A stretch of DNA of 64,000 nucleotides. Source: Tigriopus japonicus (lineage: Eukaryota > Arthropoda > Copepoda > Harpacticoida > Harpacticidae). The position numbers were made by a program, and so were the translations under genes. The stretch is from contig CM021320.1 of assembly GCA_010645155.1 (NCBI GenBank), positions 1,614,965 to 1,678,964 on the forward strand. Reading direction: 5' to 3'. Under the pieces are notes generated by a model. The model saw only the letters and a program-made list of their open reading frames with translations. It was not told the origin of the DNA and did not search any database. Shown here piece after piece: positions 33,940 through 44,261 of this stretch (position 1 is the first letter of the stretch; the number at the start of each line of letters is the position of its first letter).

Positions 33940-34046
33940 ATGTTGACAAAAAATCCATAATTAAACCATAAATCGGAGAAGCTGATATATTTAAGAGGAA
34001 CAGAAATTTAAACTTTTCAACAGAAATTCATAGAAAATGTCAAGTA

Positions 34047-34508
34047 CAGTGCTCCACGCTTGTAAGAATCTCCAGATAAAAGAATCACACCCTTATAAGA
34101 ATCACTTCCTGAATTCCTGTTCCCAAACCCCTGTTATGTAGTAAAAATACCTCGTTTAAAAGAATCAGCATTTTGCTGATTCTACGGATATAAAAACGAT
34201 TTTTTGTCAGAAACCGGTTGAGCAAATTGCTCCTCATTGCAAATCTGTTGTTTTTTAAGCTCAAAACGTTGAAAATTTTTCCGGGCAATACTTTACCTCT
34301 GTCAACGGCGGGCAGGTTCAAAAAAGGAAGGAAGGAAGACGGAAGATCAGGTCAGAATCTCATGCAAAGTAAAATACTCCACTTTTTCGGAAAAAAATTA
34401 AGGCTTTTTAAGGCTTATTTTGGCACCTCTACTTAAAAGAATCATACGGATATAAGAATCACTTACTTGCCTTTGTCCCGAGGTGATTCTTATAAGCGTA
34501 AAGCACTG
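34047..34508. mobile_element. MITE with CAGTGCTC... ends (pogo/Tc1-mariner-like)
   Basis: The left end CAGTGCTCCACGCTTGTAAG and the right end, whose inverse reads CAGTGCTTTACGCTTATAAG, form imperfect inverted repeats of about 28 bp. The left flank is TA and the right flank CA, a decayed TA duplication. The 462-bp interior repeats ATAAGAATCAC-like motifs and has no coding frame. Confidence 0.65.
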
Positions 34509-35801
34509 CAGTTGGAAAATTCGAAAAAAGGTTAGAAACATCAAAAACAGCTGGAAAAACTCTCTCAAACTCTAAATCCGCCAACAGTAGCTTGTTGGTA
34601 TATCAAATGTCATTGAACTGTAAACATTTTTAGATTACAAAAAAATCTTTTAAATGCAAAAATTCCCTTCCTTGTAACGGTAAAAAACGGTTCAAAATTT
34701 TCAAATTTATGTAAAAACTTATTTTTGCTCCCTACTCATAACATAGATGACACTGTTCAACATGAAATGTTTTGCACAGTATTTTGAATTATGACGGATT
34801 TAGTTTGCTTCATATATCTGGCAATTTTCTTCTCTCAAGAAAATATCTAGCGACAAAATCCAGTGGTTTCCCAAAAACTTTGGCGATATCTGGCAGACCA
34901 AGTACATGGGCAGAGAGCTCCAGCAACACTGATTGTCCCTCAGTTTTCGGGATTTTCCTGTTCTAAAAACTCCTTGTTTTCTTCTTGTAGAGTGTTTTGC
35001 TTTTTTTATTTTCAATTTTCAGCAATTTGTTTCTGTTTTGGCTTCCTTTCAACGCAACTTTTCGAACCCAGAAAGTCATTTTCATAGTGTTTGCCCATTT
35101 TCAATGATGATAATTTTTAGAGACCAGATTTGAAATCGATCATTTTTGAGCCATATTTTTTTTTAGATTGAAAAATTTTGACCAAAGAATTGATAATACA
35201 TTTTAGGGATAATCAATATTCCATGAGTTGAGTGGGGTCATTTCCGAATGATTTTTGTCAAAACCTTTAAATTTCTGTCTTGTGGAATTCCTGCCGTTAG
35301 ATTTCCTTAGAGGAGTATAGAGAGGCGATTCTCGTCATTTTGTCTGCCTTGCTTATTGCTGAAACTGGCCACAAGTTGCGTGAAAAGGCAATTATTTCCG
35401 AAGAATATCGTGAAATACTTGCCCAAACAAGTGGAAGATCATAGTACAAATGGAAGTGCGCAAGACATATTTTCAATGCCAAATCTTATAATTGCGTGAA
35501 CTTATGCCTGTGAAACGAATTATCATCTTCATTGAGCACCTTAGCATAATTTGGGAGAAGCAAAGCGTAGACAGGAGGCCACATGGCCAAAAAAGTAATG
35601 CTTTTCAAAAATGTGCCTTCTACAAATACGTTTGTTTGGGCAAGTTTCAACTAGTCGCTGATGATAAACGGCCCTTGCTGCCCACAATGAAATTTCACGA
35701 CCGGCCTGCTCTGGTATCTCCACTCTATGAAGATTTTAGAGAAAACAAGCATTTTTGTTCTCTAGATGGCACCTCTATTGTTTTGAAAGGAACGTCTACG
35801 C

Positions 35802-36068
35802 CAGGGGTTCTCAACCTTTTTCCGGGGGATACCCATTTTGGCAAGGGAATTATCCGATTTACCCCCTATGTAATGACGGAGTCATTACGGACGGTATGTC
35901 AAACGGAGAAAAACAATAAAAATGTCAAAATACGTGAAGAAGAGAAAAACGTGCAATATTGGTCGAAAAACCCCAAGTTTTTTTCCAATTTTTCCGGACA
36001 CAAATTTACCCAACAGAAAGTCAAATTTACCCAATTTTGGGTAAATACCCATAGGTTGAGAACCCCTG
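35802..36068. mobile_element. hAT-like MITE with CAGGGGTTCTCAACC ends
   Basis: Exact 15-bp inverted ends lie at 35802-35816 and 36054-36068. The CAGGGGTTCTCAAC terminus is typical of hAT elements. The flanks GTCTACGC and GTCTACCT match at six of eight positions, consistent with an 8-bp target duplication. The 267-bp element is noncoding. Confidence 0.85.
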
Positions 36069-36096
36069 GTCTACCTAGCTAGTAACGTCATCTATT

Positions 36097-36367
36097 AATG
36101 GATAAGTGTAATCGAACGAATTCAGCTGGGGATTCTAGGGCCAAAATGGCTAGGGATGCGTCGGAGTCGAGACTCACCCTCCATAAAATTTAATCAAAAT
36201 TCGTTAGCCCAACTCGTTTTCTTCATTTTGACAATCAATTCAAATAAGAATTTGTTCCTCACGTAGCAAACTGAACCTGTAAAATGTCAGAACCTAGTTC
36301 TGACCCATCCCTAGTCATTTTGTCCCCAGAATCCACAGCTGAATTCGTTCGATTACACTCATCCATT
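36097..36367. mobile_element. Foldback MITE with about 60-bp inverted arms
   Basis: The left arm (36097-36158) contains AGTGTAATCGAACGAATTCA, and the right arm (36305-36367) is its inverse with few mismatches. The interior is A/T-rich and noncoding. A partial relative (GGGGATTCCGGGCTCAAAAT and onward) lies at about 41590-41660. The element begins only 29 bases right of the hAT-like MITE at 35802-36068. Confidence 0.75.
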
Positions 36368-37878
36368 TTACATGAAACTTTCACCCAAAATAAATATCTC
36401 TGAATTGCTCAAGGTTACCAAAATATTTTAAAAGACATGGAGGATTGTTATTTCCGTGTTTAATCACAAAGGATTGTAAATTACCTAGTGCCCACATTGA
36501 AAAAGATGAGAATATGCCATGCTTCCAACGATTACATTCGTGAATACTCTTCATATCCAAATCGATCACTTTTCTCTACAATTGAAATCAATAGTAACTC
36601 ATACAACCAAATTGATGTTCTGTCCTACTTAATTAATTCAGCTACCCTGGTAATTTTCGTTCCACATGCAACATACAGTAGAGACGCTCTAGTACACTGA
36701 AGTGCTCTTGAAGCCAGTCCTGCACAAACGATTATGTGCAGGGAAACTGAAAATTTAAGGAGAATTTTTCTCTTAAACAAATCTGCCAACATGGAGAGTA
36801 TTTCTTTTATTCGTATACTTAATAAATAATTTTGAGCTTTTTTTTTTGCTCAGAAACCCTACGAAAAACTATCAATTTGTTTTCAAGTAGCTTTGCAAAG
36901 CAAGAAAATTTGGCTTTCAATGGAAAAATATTGAGACCTGTCCAGAGGAAGCCGAACATCTTGAACAGCAATTCCACGTACCAATGAAATGACATTCAAT
37001 GACATCTAGTGGCAGAAACTAGTCTTTCACATTTTGATGCAATCTTTGGCCTTAATTTAGGATCAAACAGTATGACTTGGGGATATTCTTTCTTATAGAC
37101 ATTGTTCCTAAGGTCGAGTAGGATGAAAATATGATGAAAAATGGCATTTTAGTCTCAACCACTAAGGTTCACATCAAGTTAAAAAATATCTACGCTCTAT
37201 TCTCCCATGACTTTGCCCCTGTTTTGGCGCCATCTAATGGTAAATTTTGAAGCTTGCGCTAAAATCCACAATAGACCTCTATGTAGATTTCTTGATAGTG
37301 TTGGGACTTTAGCCACCCTGGAATCAAGTAGCTTGAGATGGTATCAAAAGAAATGAGGACTTAGAGGTTTGATGCCGGCTTGATGCCAAGGTGAAAATCT
37401 CTAGTGCTGTCATTTTTACCCCAGCTCGCACTACGTCTTTGTCTACCATATTAAACATCTTTCTAACCGATTGCATCAGGTTATAGGCTTAATGCAAATT
37501 ACCTCTTTTCACCAACGACTCAAACTTGTAAGATTGGCTAATTTGACTCTTAAAATTGAATGCTGACTTAAAATTTTGGCTTCCAACTTTCAAAATCTGG
37601 TGGCCTTTATAGGAGATTACTCAGGGGGACGAAATTCCAAAGCGTGTGTCTTATGTAATTCAAGCTTTGGCGGACAGTTGAAGTGAATACCTTATTTGAT
37701 GCTTTTTCTAAACTTTGATCAACCATCATCAGAACAAATGTGCGTGTGTTTAAAGGAATTGTTCGCTCTACTGATGCTAAAAAGGTGAATGGCAGGGATA
37801 CTAGCATCGCCCTGAATTTTCTTTGTTATTGTTGATCACAACAACATTGTTTGCAAATTTTCTAGTTTTCGACATCGC
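36368..37878. other. Gene-free repeat-rich spacer
   Basis: AT-rich sequence with no domain-bearing frame on either strand. It shares a short GATGCCGGCTTGAT motif (about 37371) with 42292, which suggests old repeats. Confidence 0.4.
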
Positions 37879-38142
37879 ATGTCATGCAACATTTCCGTTT
37901 GGACCCTCTGCTACAGAGTGCATAATTATTTGATATGGGCTGCCATGAATGTTTATCGTAAAATCAATTTGGATGACGACATTGGAAGCCTTCCCTTCCT
38001 TTTCAATCCCAAAAACCTTCACTCTACCAAGGCCCCAATCATCAATCACAATAAAATACAATGTCCACAATATGCAGATGACCTGATTGTGTGGGCTCAT
38101 TCTGCGGAAATTTGCAATGTGCCATCTAGCGACCCTTACTAG
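37879..38142 (+). pseudogene. Non-LTR reverse transcriptase remnant
   Basis: The frame contains IQCPQYADDLIVWAHS, the classic YADD active-site box of LINE reverse transcriptases. A preceding LPFLFN...HSTKAPIINHNK stretch fits the region just before that box. The rest of the enzyme is absent and the frame stops soon after, so this is a dead fragment. Confidence 0.7.
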
Positions 38143-41099
38143 AGACTGGCCGTCGTAGGCTAACACACGGTGCCGATGATTCACGCTGGTGATTGGTCAA
38201 TAGCATTCAGTTGAACATTCAGCTAATTCTAACGAAGTTCAATAACAAACCAGAGTGCTTCTTCTTTGTTGATTTTGTAGTGATCTGACTTGGTGCCGGG
38301 GTTGCCAATTTACCGATGTGAAATCATATTCCCCATTGTCTACCAGTCTTCATAAACCCGTTTTTCCTTTAAGGATCACCAAAAGGCAAGGCATCCCTGA
38401 CTTTCGTGACTTCTGAGCAGGGTTGCAAATCAAACTCACATTTGTGTTTGCTCATATACAAGAGCAAAGCACCCATTCTGCAAGCAGTAACCCTACCTTG
38501 CAACCTCCCGTGAAAAAACTTGCGCAAGCCAAGACTCCACATCACTGAGATTTTGTTGTCAATCACCCGATCGTGTGACATTAATTGGCCCTTGTTAAAA
38601 CTCCACACTAATTGAAATTCACTTTTTTCATATCGGGTAAATGCCTTAGACACACTTCCAGCAGACTTGAGGACTTTCAATAACCAAACTGCCCTATCAA
38701 ATGAGCGAAATAGTTTAGATGTGTTTCGTAGAAGAAAAGGTTCCTTTAATCATGAACTTCGGCTTCCCGCATGATGAATGACGTCACAGACAGTCCGTGC
38801 CGGGTCGGGCAATCATAGATTTGAATGCCAATCTCTGCCTTCTAGTATTTCTAGTGCCATCTATCCTCTCCACAATGGCAGATACGGGGGAAGGTTTGAG
38901 TGATCTCTTCAAAATTCTTATCGCGGGCGGATGAAAGAAGAGAAAAGGCTTGTTCGACAACGCAAGAATTTGGTCAGTGCTAGAGCGCTATAATAAAAGA
39001 GTACGCGCATGTGCCATTTTGGTCCCAAGACGTCGGTTCCATTGTACTGTGGTTCTTGGGTTCGACCTGTTTGAGGCAACTTTACCTATGCACTATTTAC
39101 TACCAAATTGACGCTCATGATCTCAGCTTACATTTGAAAGCATAATGTTTGACCTTCATAGCCTTTGAAGGCCAAAGCTGGCCAAAACCGTGGGTGCCGG
39201 AAGATAACCTTCTCGTTCTCCTTAAACCTCGATGCGCATTCAAGCCCAGTGCTGCTGTGAATTGACTTGGTAATGTCAGCTCTTGATGAATCTCCACGCT
39301 GATTTGCATTGAGTTTCTTACTTTTTAGGAAAACTTAATCCAACTAGATACGAAATTGATTGGTGAATATTTAGAACGTCACTTGAAGCCATTAGAGCGT
39401 TTTCCTTGCGCACAATATTGCATTGTCATGTGAAATGACTTTTTTGTTGAACAATTATCTGGCAGCCCTGGTGAAGTTGCGCATTCGTAGCAGTCGTCAG
39501 TAGTGATGTGACTTGGGCAAGTAATGAGTCATCACAGACACCCCAAGCACAAGTTGTTGACAAGCATTACTTGGGCAATACACCAATACACTTGGCAAGC
39601 TCAAGGAACATTGGAAGATGCAGTTGCCGGCAGTTGCTTTTAGAAGATTTCAGATGCTTGCAGGGTGACTTAGAAGAAAAGAATGTCAAGTTGCATTTTC
39701 AATGATCTTTTGACCTTAATAATTTAGCAATAAACAGTGGAAGTGAAACAAAAAATATTTTGATTTGGATAGCATTTGCAAAACCATTTTTTTTCTTTAG
39801 TTTCCGTTCTAAGCCACACATGAATACACTTTTCGGGCCAATCAAGAATGAGATTTAACAGTCACACTTGGGAACAAGCTCGGTCATTCAGAGTTGCTAG
39901 AAAAAAAATATAAGATGCCAACTCTTTTTTTTTAAATATTCTCAAAAGCTTTTGCATTTCTCGATACAAAAGCTTTGAATTGTGTATTTTCATCTAAAAA
40001 TCCATCCTAACAAGGGCATGGGCCCTATTTCGCTGAAACTTTCTGGTTAATTGAAATTCTGATGCCGAAGGTTTAGTCTTCATTCCTAGCAAATTTGGCA
40101 AACCTGTAAGGTGGGAAAAATACTTGTACAGGCACCCAAGTAGACCCAAGTTTCGGCAAGTCCAAGGTACTGTACCGGACCGCTTGCCCAAGCTCCTGTT
40201 TGCCTCCCATCACTAGTCGTCAGGCTGACAGTGCTACAGACTGTTATGCCTAACTTTGTAAAAAGTTTTGATATTTTGTACTCATAATATATATGAAAGA
40301 AGCTATTTAAGTAACTTTCTGCAATTCATCTATCAATTTTTGACTTTGTCACTAATTATTACATGAAACTAAAGAAGCTCATGGGATAGAAGTATCATTT
40401 CAATTAAAATTGAATTTCGATAAAAGAAACTTTTCTGTCAGCGGCAAAATGTTGCCTATATCAAGATTTTTCTTATATCAAGACTCAAAAAAATTGGTTC
40501 AGAAAACGATATAAAATACAAGGAAACTACCAGAGGAGTTTAACTCATCTTTACATAACCTTATAAACTTACTTTTATTACAACACAATCCGACAATGAC
40601 TCAAAAAATTAGCTTTTAAAAAATAGTTATTAAAACACACAAATTTACATTACAAGTGCATGCATTTAGCTCTCTATTACAAAGCCTAAGAACTCGTTTC
40701 AATCTCAATTTGACAGAAAAAAATGAAAGTAGAAGGAACAATTTTGTTATCATGATTGGTAAATTATCTCACCTATACAGGGAGAAATAACTTTTTAAAA
40801 AATTTGAGCCTTCCACGCTTTCATACTGACGAAGTGTTTTTGCTATTTTTTTGGAATATCTCAACTACAAATCTTCTATTCTTAGTTTGATTTTAAATTT
40901 GAGAGACTTTCTTGGGTTTGCATGACACTTCCTTGGAGTTTATTTTCCACTAGGTTTTGCTTTGGCAGACACACATTTTTTTTTCACTCTCAAGCATTGC
41001 AAATTTGTTGGCAAAATGGGCTTTTATTATTTTTTTGAAGGAAAGAAATGCTTTGTTTTGTTATGTTTGGTTTTGTGTTGTGACCAATTTAAGCAAAAG
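38143..41099. other. Gene-free repeat-rich spacer
   Basis: No coding region recognised. A truncated relative of the 33476 MITE arm lies at 38985-39010. Sequence at 40450-40560 repeats CTTATATCAAGA motifs that resemble the inside of the pogo/Tigger-like piece at 41100-41252. Confidence 0.4.
38985..39010 (+). repeat. Fragment of the 33476-type MITE end
   Basis: The stretch GCTAGAGCGCTATAATAAAAGAGTAC matches the start of the left arm at 33474 with a few changes. The similarity then stops. Confidence 0.5.
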
Positions 41100-41252
41100 G
41101 CCTAAGGATAAAACTTTGAAAATGTTTCTTATATCGAGATTGAGGAAAAATGGAAATTTTCGTATATCGAGAATTCTTATGTAGTAAAATTTTGGTCAAC
41201 ACGGAAAAGTTTGTTATATCGCGAAGATTTCTTATATCGAGATTCGACTGTA
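41100..41252. mobile_element. Pogo/Tigger-like terminus
   Basis: Repeated CTTATATCGAGA and GTATATCGAGAA motifs lead to TCGAGATTCGACTGTA. The inverse (TACAGTCGAATCTCGA) resembles pogo/Tigger ends with a TA target. The opposite end was not located, so only this terminus is called. Confidence 0.45.
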
Positions 41253-41762
41253 TTGGACTCATTGCCCCTAAATATCTGTTCAACCCCTTCTTGTGCGTCT
41301 TTCAAATCAGGCATCAAAACTGTTGACTTTTGCTCCCACCTGATATTATGCCTTTCATTTTTTTCTCTTCTCCATCATTTATTCAGGCTCTCCACTTGTC
41401 TTTTTTTGGATTTTTTTTCTTCTCACCAATACCCTCTATAAATTTTTACAATGTTCTGGGTGGTAAATCAATATAAGAATGACTTTTGATTTGAGCATTT
41501 ATTACTGAAGGGAAGTTGATGTTATTTTCAATGACATCTGGAAAAAGTCCTTTCCAATAGAAGAGAATAAAACATCATCAAACAAATAAAGTTGGGGATT
41601 CCGGGCTCAAAATGGCTGGGGATGTGTCAGAAGTGAGACCAACCCTTCAAAAATTTAATAATTTTTTTTTCATAATTCTCAAGCTGTTTTGACAATCAAT
41701 CAAAACAATTTTTTCCTGTACTACAAAACAGCCAAGCCATGCAAAGGCAGCAACTCATTAAT

Positions 41763-41860
41763 AGATCAAATTTCATGGAAACGGTAATTTTATAAAGTAT
41801 AATAATCATTAACTCTCTTTACAAGGAATCCCATATTCCTTGTAGCGGTATCCAAAAATT
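41763..41860. repeat. Interspersed repeat, copy 2 (partner at 28893-28991)
   Basis: The stretch from AGATCAAATTTCAT to CCTTGTAGCGGTAT pairs with the copy in ASB1 intron 1. Confidence 0.5.
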
Positions 41861-43599
41861 CTTAAATCCTTCAAGCTTATTTTCCTTTTTAACTAATTTG
41901 CAAATGCAAGGAGACTTCGATTTCAAGTGAAATATGCTGTTACTGAAATGACCTGAAATTGAAAGTTACAATTCATTTGATGCGGAAATTGATAAAATGT
42001 GTAGCATAACGAGAAACGTTCATATTACACTCCGGATATTCCTTAGCAACCTTCTAAACGTCACTTTTAAGTGTGGCTGATGGAAAAATTTCAAAAATTG
42101 GATGGGCATCAATTCAAATGGACCATTTGCATTACATTGCATACAAGAAATGATTTGGCTTCCGAAATGCATTTCAAATAGCAATAGAACAATAAAAAAT
42201 ACTAGAATGCATTAGTTAAGAAAATTATGGAAGAGCTCATTTTGGGCACTTTTCCTGCTCTTTTGAAGTTGTTGTCCGACATGAAATGCTTGATGCCGGC
42301 TTGATTCCGACTTCCAGAAGGCTTGAAACAAGCCTGGCATCTATCGGCCTCAAGCCTCTAAAAGCTCGGCTCGTCCCATCAGTATTTCTTGATGATAATA
42401 ATTAGGGACAGGAACTTTAGACGAATAAACTTATTTGTCTTTTTTCGTCTTTTTTACTCTTATTCGTTACAATAAATTCGTCTAATTCGGATTTTATTCG
42501 TCTTTTTTCGTCTAATCCGGCAATTTCACTCAACTTTTTTTCTTCTAATTAGTCAAAAATTGGATTTTTTTTTTTCTCAAATTTTAAAGCAAATAGGCGC
42601 TTGAGTCGAAACCCCGCCCGTTTCTGACAATAGAGCGTCTCTAGCCAACAGAGGTAAGGTCTGATTTGCCGAAGACCGTAATTGATTTGATCTTGCAGAA
42701 TTTTTTTTTTCATCTTTTGGTTAGCCTCCCACTCCGGGGAAATTTGGTGGTTTTTGTACAAGCCAAGGCAGCCAAATATATAATCAACTAGCAATTAATT
42801 AGACAAGAAAACATTTTTCATCTTAAATTCTATGAATACAGTTTCTAATTAACATTAAGTTTCTAACAACATAGATTGACGATTTCAAAAAGTCATTTCA
42901 ACTTTTTTATCCACAAATGATTATTGACAATGCCTGTTAACAATCGAAAAACTTTCGCTTGAAGAAACATTTGGCCATCTCAAAACTTTTGCTTAAGTTG
43001 CTGAAACAAAAATGAATAAATAGAAATCATGCCAGAAAATTATTTTCATACAAAAATGAATCAAATTACATTCAAGATTTGATCTTTCGTCAAAAATTTA
43101 GGAAAAATAGAAAATCAATTTGAAGAAAAAATAATTTAATTTCCGGTCGGTAAATAATCATTTTAAATCGGAGTCATGGTAGTCTCCACAGGGCGGATAT
43201 ACGGAAATTTTTGTTGGATGAGTTACAGCTGTTGAAGAGCCAAGGTTGCAAGTGAAAACTTGATATTTCCGAAGATTATTACTTAAGTTGTGCCCAAACA
43301 AACAACAAGTGACTCTGACTTCAACCTAGGGATGGGTGACAGCGGCAATTTTGCCCTCGACTCCGACACCGACACTGCAAGATTGACACCCACGCCGACA
43401 CCGCCACCTGTGTTGAAGTTGCCCATCAACGTCGTGGTGTCGACATTGACACAGATAGCTTGTTTCTTATAATTAAGTCAAACAAAATGTGCCCTTTTGG
43501 ACTGAAATATGGAGCACCGGTTTTGACAGACCCACGCATTCTAAAGACATTTAAGTCCATGTTAGTGCAACATAAATTGGAGAGAGGGAAAATAAGCTT
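41861..43599. other. Gene-free AT-rich spacer left of the gypsy element
   Basis: No gene recognised. A low-complexity run of ATTCGTC and TTTTTTCGTC units lies at about 42430-42520. A GACACC-type repeat near 43365-43410 encodes a Thr-Pro-rich stretch of no evident meaning. Confidence 0.4.
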
Positions 43600-43752
43600 T
43601 GTAGCGATGCAACCGTCACCCTGATGTCTACCGTGGTCGCCTCCCAAATGTTGCTCGGAAATCGAAGAACAAAAACCGGATATCGATATATAAAAGAGCA
43701 AGAAACGAACGATCGACGATGAATAAAGGTTAAAGGAACGAATCACGTTACA
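43600..43752 (+). repeat. 5' LTR of the gypsy element
   Basis: It begins TGTAGCGATG and ends CACGTTACA, with TGTA/TACA inverted tips. It contains a TATATAAAAG promoter-like motif and an AATAAA signal. It is roughly 89% identical to the 3' LTR by eye. Confidence 0.9.
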
Positions 43753-43754
43753 TT

Positions 43755-43772
43755 TGGTGTCAGAAGTGGGAT
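43755..43772 (+). promoter_or_regulatory. Primer-binding site complementary to tRNA-Leu
   Basis: Two bases after the 5' LTR the sequence reads TGGTGTCAGAAGTGGGAT. This is complementary to a tRNA 3' end of the form ATCCCACTTCTGACA-CCA, as known for tRNA-Leu(CAA). The tRNA identity rests on my knowledge of that tRNA, not on a search. Confidence 0.75.
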
Positions 43773-43871
43773 CCTGGGTGGATTTCGTTTCCCAGGTCCT
43801 GAACCTTTGTGCATCAGTGGATTGGCGAATCTTAAAGGATTCGTGTTGTATATATCGGTCAGGTGGAATCT

Positions 43872-44261
43872 ATGGCCGTGGAAATGTCAAACACCCGCGA
43901 TCTTGTCCGTCCGGAAACGTTCAAGGCGGAATCTCAAACTTTGGATGACTATTTGGACTACTTCGAAAGTGTTGTCGGAGTGAACGAATGGACAGATTCC
44001 AAGGCCGCGGGCGTCTTGAGTTGTTGCCTTGGAGTAGGCTCCCGCCTTTTGGACGACGTAAGTTCGGCGGATCGAGGCTCGTTTGCCACTCTGAAAACGG
44101 CGTTGCGGAATAGTAAGGCTCCGCATCGCTTGGCGGAAGCGGGTGAGCTCAAGTTCATGAGAAAAACGGTTCAGAGTCCCCCCAAGATTTTCGTTCTCGG
44201 GTGGCTAGGAAAGTGGACGTGTGCTTCGGTGACTTTGCGGCCACCAAGAAGAATGTTTTAG
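43872..44261 (+). pseudogene. gag: gag, N-terminal part (frameshifted)
   Basis: The first ATG of the element opens a gag-like frame of about 130 codons with no signal peptide. After a run of six C at 44178-44183 the gag-like sequence continues in another frame, which runs on into pol. The original frame ends at 44261. Because the shift lies before the zinc knuckle, it looks like a disabling mutation rather than a gag-pol recoding site. Confidence 0.7.

Noticed and set aside
35492..36082. A 196-codon plus-strand frame
   Set aside because: Its right half is the hAT-like MITE at 35802-36068 and the left half has no recognisable protein. It is a chance frame.
44176..44186. Programmed -1 frameshift site in gag
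   Set aside because: The six-C run does not form a good slippery heptamer in the reading frame and lies upstream of the zinc knuckle. A mutation is simpler.
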